From Cyanobacteria bacterium FACHB-502 (GTDB lineage Bacteria > Cyanobacteriota > Cyanobacteriia > Elainellales > Elainellaceae), in assembly GCA_014695325.1 (NCBI GenBank), contig JACJNZ010000029.1:1-64000 (forward strand): a stretch of DNA of 64,000 nt, read 5' to 3'. Shown here piece after piece: positions 60,308 to 64,000 of this stretch; position 1 is the stretch's first letter, and each line of letters starts with the position of its first letter. The notes beneath the pieces were generated by a model. The model saw nothing but the letters and a program-made list of their open reading frames with translations, was not told the origin of the DNA and searched no databases. The translations under genes were made by a program, and so were the position numbers.

Positions 60308-60625
60308 CTATAACGAATCAACGCGGTGCAGTGACTCAATCAGCTCCTCGATCTCTTCATCGTCCTGGCACTGCTTCACCTGCGATCGAAACCACGTCAA
60401 CTCTTCTGGCTCAATCTCCTGCGACTGATAAACCAGCAGCGTGCCTGCCAGGCGTGCCAGCGTAATCGGTTCCCAGGCAATGTGATCTAGCAGTCCCAAA
60501 GCATCTTGATAAAGCTGCTGCGCTTCGGCTTCGTCGATCGGCTGTCCCAAGTCGGTGGCGATCGCCTGTAAGCTGTCTTGGATCGTTAATTGCAGTTCGG
60601 AGTCTGGAGCAGAAAAGTGAGTCAT
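60308..60625 (-). CDS. small acidic hypothetical protein
   Basis: A 105-residue acidic, mostly helical soluble protein (SELQLTIQDSLQAIATDLGQ; EAEAQQLYQDALGLLDHIAW; DDEEIEELIESLHRVDSL). It resembles conserved cyanobacterial hypothetical proteins of similar length. No motif points to a function. It ends 16 nt from the convergent SufR-like gene. Confidence 0.6.
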   Translation of the reverse strand: MTHFSAPDSELQLTIQDSLQAIATDLGQPIDEAEAQQLYQDALGLLDHIAWEPITLARLAGTLLVYQSQEIEPEELTWFRSQVKQCQDDEEIEELIESLHRVDSL

Positions 60626-60717
60626 GGGGCTTGGGAATGGATTTCAGATTTTCATGCACCTTCCATCATGCCGCGAACCCGGAGTGTTCAGGGCTTGGCG
60701 TAGCACGTTCCACAAGC

Positions 60718-60753
60718 CGATTACCCCATCGGGAGAACTGCTTCACATCGCCC
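60718..60753 (+). repeat. interspersed hairpin repeat, copy B
   Basis: CGATTACCCCATCGGGAGAA then CTGCTTCACATCGCCC, intergenic between the acidic hypothetical protein and the MPBQ methyltransferase. A flanking stretch to the left (60675-60717, CCGCGAACCCGGAGTG onward) may belong to a longer version of the element. Confidence 0.75.
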
Positions 60754-60843
60754 AATCGCCAGCCCTAACCCCCCTTCAACCTGCAATCCCGCAATACAAT
60801 AAAATTGTTAAGAAAATGTCACAAAAATGAAGGCTTGATCTCA

Positions 60844-61803
60844 ATGAGTTTGTTTTTTGCGGCGATCGGAATTGTCCTGTTCCTGCTGATCCTGGGGATA
60901 GGGGTTTATCTCCTAACGGCTCGCCGCTATCAATCTGCTGATTCGGTCGCTCATTCCTACGATGAATGGACTGAAGACGGCATTCTAGAGTTCTACTGGG
61001 GCGAGCATATTCACCTGGGACATTACGGTTCGCCGCCAAAACGCAAGGATTTTCTGGAGGCAAAAGCAGACTTTGTGCATGAAATGGTGCGCTGGGGCGG
61101 CTTAGATCGGTTGCCTGCGGGCACAACGGTGCTAGATGTGGGTTGTGGCATTGGCGGCAGCAGCCGCATTTTGGCGCGAGACTACGGGTTTGCTGTCACC
61201 GGAGTGACCATCAGCCCTCAGCAGGTGAAACGTGCTCAGGAGCTCACGCCCGCCGATTTAAATGTGCAGTTTCAGGTGGATGATGCAATGGCACTGTCGT
61301 TTCCCGATGCCCGTTTTGATGTGGTTTGGTCGATCGAAGCCGGACCCCATATGCCTGACAAAGCCATTTTCGCCAAAGAACTCATGCGGGTTGTCAAGCC
61401 GGGAGGCATCATGGTTATGGCAGATTGGAACCAGCGAGACGATCGCCAGAAGCCGCTTAATTTCTGGGAAAGACCCGTGATGCGCCAACTCCTGGATCAG
61501 TGGTCGCACCCGGCATTCTCCAGCATTGAAGGCTTTGCTGAACTTTTGCAAGCAACCAGGTTAGTTGAAGGCGAAGTCGTCACTGCCAACTGGACAGAAC
61601 CTACCCTTCCTTCCTGGCTGGATTCGATCTGGCAGGGTATTGCTCGACCGGCAGGACTGGTGCGGTTTGGTCCATCGGGCTTGATTAAATCGCTGCGAGA
61701 AGTGCCAACACTGCTGCTGATGCGGCTTGCCTTTGGTACAGGTCTTTGCCGTTTTGGGATGTTTCGGGCAGTGCGATCCGAAGCAGTTCCCCCGTTAGGG
61801 TAA
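60844..61803 (+). CDS. MPBQ/MSBQ methyltransferase (tocopherol and plastoquinone synthesis)
   Basis: A 319-residue SAM-dependent methyltransferase with one N-terminal membrane helix (AAIGIVLFLLILGIGVYLLT). SVAHSYDEWTEDGILEFYWG and EHIHLGHYGSPPKRKDFLEA are family-specific. The SAM site is TTVLDVGCGIGGSSRILARD, followed by MPDKAIFAKELMRVVKPGGI. It closely recalls Synechocystis Sll0418, which methylates 2-methyl-6-phytyl- and 2-methyl-6-solanyl-benzoquinol in the thylakoid or envelope. I start at the ATG at 60844 just before the helix. The C-terminal SEAVPPLG extends beyond the usual AVR end and is encoded by an interspersed hairpin repeat. Confidence 0.92.
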   Translation: MSLFFAAIGIVLFLLILGIGVYLLTARRYQSADSVAHSYDEWTEDGILEFYWGEHIHLGHYGSPPKRKDFLEAKADFVHEMVRWGGLDRLPAGTTVLDVGCGIGGSSRILARDYGFAVTGVTISPQQVKRAQELTPADLNVQFQVDDAMALSFPDARFDVVWSIEAGPHMPDKAIFAKELMRVVKPGGIMVMADWNQRDDRQKPLNFWERPVMRQLLDQWSHPAFSSIEGFAELLQATRLVEGEVVTANWTEPTLPSWLDSIWQGIARPAGLVRFGPSGLIKSLREVPTLLLMRLAFGTGLCRFGMFRAVRSEAVPPLG

Positions 61804-61806
61804 TCG
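61771..61806 (-). repeat. interspersed hairpin repeat, copy C
   Basis: Minus strand: CGATTACCCTAACGGGGGAA then CTGCTTCGGATCGCAC. The stem CCC/GGG has loop TAAC. It supplies the last codons and stop of the MPBQ methyltransferase gene. Confidence 0.75.
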
Positions 61807-61878
61807 AACGGACAGCCCCAGAAGCCGGAAACCCGTTCAACCCAGCCAGCTCAGGTTTGCCGATTCGCGAGCAATGCC

Positions 61879-63744
61879 CTATCCTTGATATCGCTGACGC
61901 TGAAAGGCATAAAAAGGCAAAACCACCTTCTGTCGCCGAACTGGATCAATTTGCTCCCAGTCGATCGTTTCTCCCTGAACATACTGCTGAGCGAATCCGG
62001 TTAGCTCCTGCACGATCGCTTCCCCGCCTTTCTCGATTAAATTGTTTTGGCTCGCCGCACTGCTCTGGAAGAAACCCATTACAGATTGACCCGATCGCCA
62101 TGCCGTCAGTTTTGCCTGAAGGTCAGAACTTGAAGTCATCACCACGGCTATCCGGTGAGCAAAATGCGATCGTCCGGTGTAGGCAGTAAAGCAAAGGTCG
62201 GCGATCGATTGTTCAGGATGATGGCTCAGGTGAACGATGTAGCGATCGACTAGCTGATGCAGGGCAGTTTCGCTGCGGGCAGAGAGGGTAAACAGATGTT
62301 GGGTTGGAACCGGGGCAGGCTGAGGGCGATCGCTCACGGGTGGGTCTGCGATCACAATATGGGCATTGCTGCCGTTAAACCCAAAGGCACTGATTCCGGC
62401 GGTTCTGGGCTGATTGAGGGGCTGGTCTTGCCTTGTCCAGGAAACGGGATCGATCGGCACTTTCACCGGGAGCCGTTGCCAGTCGATGTGGGGATTGGGG
62501 GTTTGGAAATGCAGATTGGGCGGAATTTCTCCATGCTGAAGTGCCAGCACGGTTTTGATAAGTCCGGCAATTCCGGCGGCAGCTTCCAGGTGTCCAATAT
62601 TCGTTTTGACCGAGCCGAGCCAGAGTGGAGCCGATCGATCCTGCCCAAAAACTTCCGCGATCGCATTCACTTCGATGGGATCTCCGATCGCCGTTCCGGT
62701 TCCGTGGGCTTCAAGGTAACTGACCTGCTCGGGCGGAATCCGGCTATTGCTTAACGCCTGACGAATGGCTGCCTGCTGGGCAATGCTGCTGGGAACGGTT
62801 AAGCCGCTGGTGCGCCCGTCGTGGTTGGTGGCTGATCCTAAAATTACGGCATCAATGCGATCGCCCGCTGCTACTGCATCCCGGTAGCGTTTTAGCACAA
62901 TCAAGCCGCAGCCTTCTGCCCGCACAAAGCCGTTTGCTGCCGCGTCGAAACTTTTACAGCGATCGTCGGGGGAAAGCATTCGCGCCTTAGAAAAATTGAT
63001 GTTGGTTTCGGGGGTAAGAATCCGATTGACGCCGCCTGCCAATGCCACCGAACATTCCCCCTGCCGCAAACTTTGACAGGCGAGATGAACCGCCGTGAGT
63101 GACGAAGCGCAGGCTGTATCGATCGATAAACTCGGTCCTGTCCAGCCCAGCAAATAGGCAAGCCGCCCGGATGCGGTGCTATGGGTATTGCCGGTGGTGA
63201 GATAAGCGTCGATCTGAGCCCGATCGCGGCTGAGCAACTGCTGCCAATAGTCAATGCTGCAAATGCCGACAAACACGCCGCCCTGAGTTCCAATCAGATG
63301 ATCGGCTGACAGTCCGGCGGATTCCAGTGCCTCCCAGCCCACTTCGAGCAAAAGCCGCTGCTGCGGGTCGAGGCTGATCGCTTCGCGGGGGGCAATCCGA
63401 AAGAAGGGCGCGTCAAAGTCGTACGGGTGGGGCACAAAGCCGCCTTCACGGGTGTAGAGCTTACCGGGAGCCTGCGGGTCAGTGCTGTAAAGATCATCAG
63501 TTTGCCAGCGATCATCTGGAACCGGGGTAATGGCATCGGTGCAGCTGCGAAGCAGTTTCCAGAAATCCTCAGGCGTATCTGCACTGGGAAAGCGACAGCC
63601 CATGCCGATAATGGCGATCGGTTCGTGCTGTGCCTGCTCTAGGGCGTCAAGTTTTGCCTGAAGCTGCTGAATTGCGAGGAGGGCACGCTGAGTTGGCGTT
63701 CGGGTTTCGGTTGCTTTTTCTGTCATTGCGATCGGGCTGTGCAT
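61879..63744 (-). CDS. type I polyketide synthase ketosynthase protein without acyltransferase
   Basis: A 621-residue protein. An N-terminal coiled-coil docking helix (ALLAIQQLQAKLDALEQAQH) is followed by a complete KS domain with active-site Cys in DTACASSLTAVHLACQSL and His in EAHGTGTAIGDPIEVNAIA and NIGHLEAAAGIAGLIKTVL. The KS-AT linker (HRIAVVMTSSSDLQAKL) follows. Instead of an AT domain it goes straight to YVQGETIDWEQIDPVRRQKV, the usual post-AT linker, and ends FQRQRYQG. No AT GHSxG, reductive domain or ACP is present. It extends a polyketide chain only if AT and ACP come from elsewhere. It starts 2 nt after the stop of the upstream module. Confidence 0.88.
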   Translation of the reverse strand: MHSPIAMTEKATETRTPTQRALLAIQQLQAKLDALEQAQHEPIAIIGMGCRFPSADTPEDFWKLLRSCTDAITPVPDDRWQTDDLYSTDPQAPGKLYTREGGFVPHPYDFDAPFFRIAPREAISLDPQQRLLLEVGWEALESAGLSADHLIGTQGGVFVGICSIDYWQQLLSRDRAQIDAYLTTGNTHSTASGRLAYLLGWTGPSLSIDTACASSLTAVHLACQSLRQGECSVALAGGVNRILTPETNINFSKARMLSPDDRCKSFDAAANGFVRAEGCGLIVLKRYRDAVAAGDRIDAVILGSATNHDGRTSGLTVPSSIAQQAAIRQALSNSRIPPEQVSYLEAHGTGTAIGDPIEVNAIAEVFGQDRSAPLWLGSVKTNIGHLEAAAGIAGLIKTVLALQHGEIPPNLHFQTPNPHIDWQRLPVKVPIDPVSWTRQDQPLNQPRTAGISAFGFNGSNAHIVIADPPVSDRPQPAPVPTQHLFTLSARSETALHQLVDRYIVHLSHHPEQSIADLCFTAYTGRSHFAHRIAVVMTSSSDLQAKLTAWRSGQSVMGFFQSSAASQNNLIEKGGEAIVQELTGFAQQYVQGETIDWEQIDPVRRQKVVLPFYAFQRQRYQG

Positions 63745-63746
63745 TC

Positions 63747-64000
63747 CTATAAGTTAAGCTGTTCCAGGGTTTGCAGCAGTAAGGCTTCGGCTTCTGCATC
63801 CGAAAGGGACTCAATCTCGGACGGCAGATCGATTCCCCCACTCGGGGAAGTACTTTGCATTGCTGGAGTTTCCCTTCCTTCAGGAAAGGAACTTTGTTCT
63901 ATCGCCGTCCCAAATAGCCATTGCAGCAGATGATCGGTCAGTGTGGTGATTGTCGGATAATCATACAGCAGCGCGACCGACAACGGTTTTCCCAGACTAG
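63747..64000 (-). CDS. C-terminal end of a polyketide synthase (ACP and docking region), partial
   Basis: The reading frame enters from the right window edge and reads SLGKPLSVALLYDYPTITTL then TDHLLQWLFG, the C-terminal helix region of an acyl carrier protein domain. It ends with an acidic docking tail LSDAEAEALLLQTLEQLNL. The Ser that carries phosphopantetheine lies outside the window. Between ACP and docking tail is a ~35-residue linker in which two copies of the interspersed hairpin repeat are translated (SSFPEGRETP and AMQSTSPSGGI). The docking tail probably pairs with the N-terminal helix of the following KS protein. Confidence 0.8.
   Translation of the reverse strand, partial: SLGKPLSVALLYDYPTITTLTDHLLQWLFGTAIEQSSFPEGRETPAMQSTSPSGGIDLPSEIESLSDAEAEALLLQTLEQLNL
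63830..63862 (+). repeat. interspersed hairpin repeat, copy D
   Basis: CGATTCCCCCACTCGGGGAA then GTACTTTGCATTGC. TTCCCC pairs with GGGGAA around a CACTC loop. It lies within the coding sequence for the ACP-to-docking linker. Confidence 0.75.
63873..63906 (+). repeat. interspersed hairpin repeat, copy E
   Basis: CCTTCCTTCAGGAAAGGAAC then TTTGTTCTATCGCC. The stem sequence differs from copy D (TTCC/GGAA) but pairing is kept and the tail is related. It is also inside the ACP-to-docking linker, 10 nt from copy D. Confidence 0.6.

Overview
The window is chromosomal DNA from a cyanobacterium, probably filamentous. The evidence is the high density of the GCGATCGC/GATCG octamer family, cyanobacterium-specific families (Ycf66, DUF3285, a HetZ/PatU-like pair, MPBQ/MSBQ methyltransferase, nitrate reductase-associated protein), hybrid kinases with an ethylene-receptor and a cyanobacteriochrome sensor, and a cyanobacterial-type RNase P RNA. 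The genus cannot be fixed from the sequence alone. Leptolyngbya/Oscillatoria-like organisms would fit.

Layout. 1-2.5 kb: a broken IS630-type helix-turn-helix ORF at the edge, a MarC membrane protein, a SAM hydrolase family protein and an SDR-like protein. 2.7-9.0 kb: a respiratory operon of two DUF2231 membrane proteins, haem-copper oxidase subunits II, I and III and a GMC flavoprotein. Subunit II has lost the CuA ligands, which points to an alternative (quinol-type) terminal oxidase. 9.2-12.7 kb: a PGM1-like ATP-grasp ligase, two hypothetical proteins and a small XRE regulator. 12.9-23.6 kb: three large hybrid histidine kinases in a row. The first has an ethylene-binding membrane domain, the second a receiver-PAS input, and the third a bilin-binding cyanobacteriochrome GAF. 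23.7-31.8 kb (minus strand): a degenerate metallo-beta-lactamase-fold protein, trpG/pabA, dgkA, ybeY, two small proteins, a transglutaminase-like membrane protein lacking its Cys, then a PatU-like/HetZ-like pair. 32-37 kb: a hypothetical protein, rnc, rnpB, two small conserved proteins and an exported PPC/YkuD protein. 37-46.5 kb: pyrG, a sugar-binding lipoprotein, glutathione peroxidase, glucokinase, nanE, a REC-PAS-PAS-GGDEF-EAL protein and a CbiX chelatase. 46.5-54.5 kb: ileS with an unusual C-terminal insertion, two secreted-type subtilases and Ycf66. 54.8-64 kb: two tandem GT39-like glycosyltransferases that share a nearly identical 573-bp block, an alpha/beta hydrolase, a SufR-like regulator, the MPBQ methyltransferase, and the end of a polyketide synthase cluster (a KS protein without AT and the C-terminal ACP of the upstream module).

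The most interesting signals are: the ethylene/light kinase cluster; a short hairpin repeat family (about 35 bp, stems conserved by compensating changes) placed at gene ends and inside coding sequence between 58 and 64 kb; the ~100-residue winged-helix-like insertion in IleS; the sharp-edged sequence homogenisation between the two glycosyltransferases; a possible pseudoknotted leader upstream of the GGDEF-EAL gene; and the pairing of a GMC flavoprotein and DUF2231 proteins with a CuA-less oxidase. All family assignments rest on reading motifs by eye; no searches were run.
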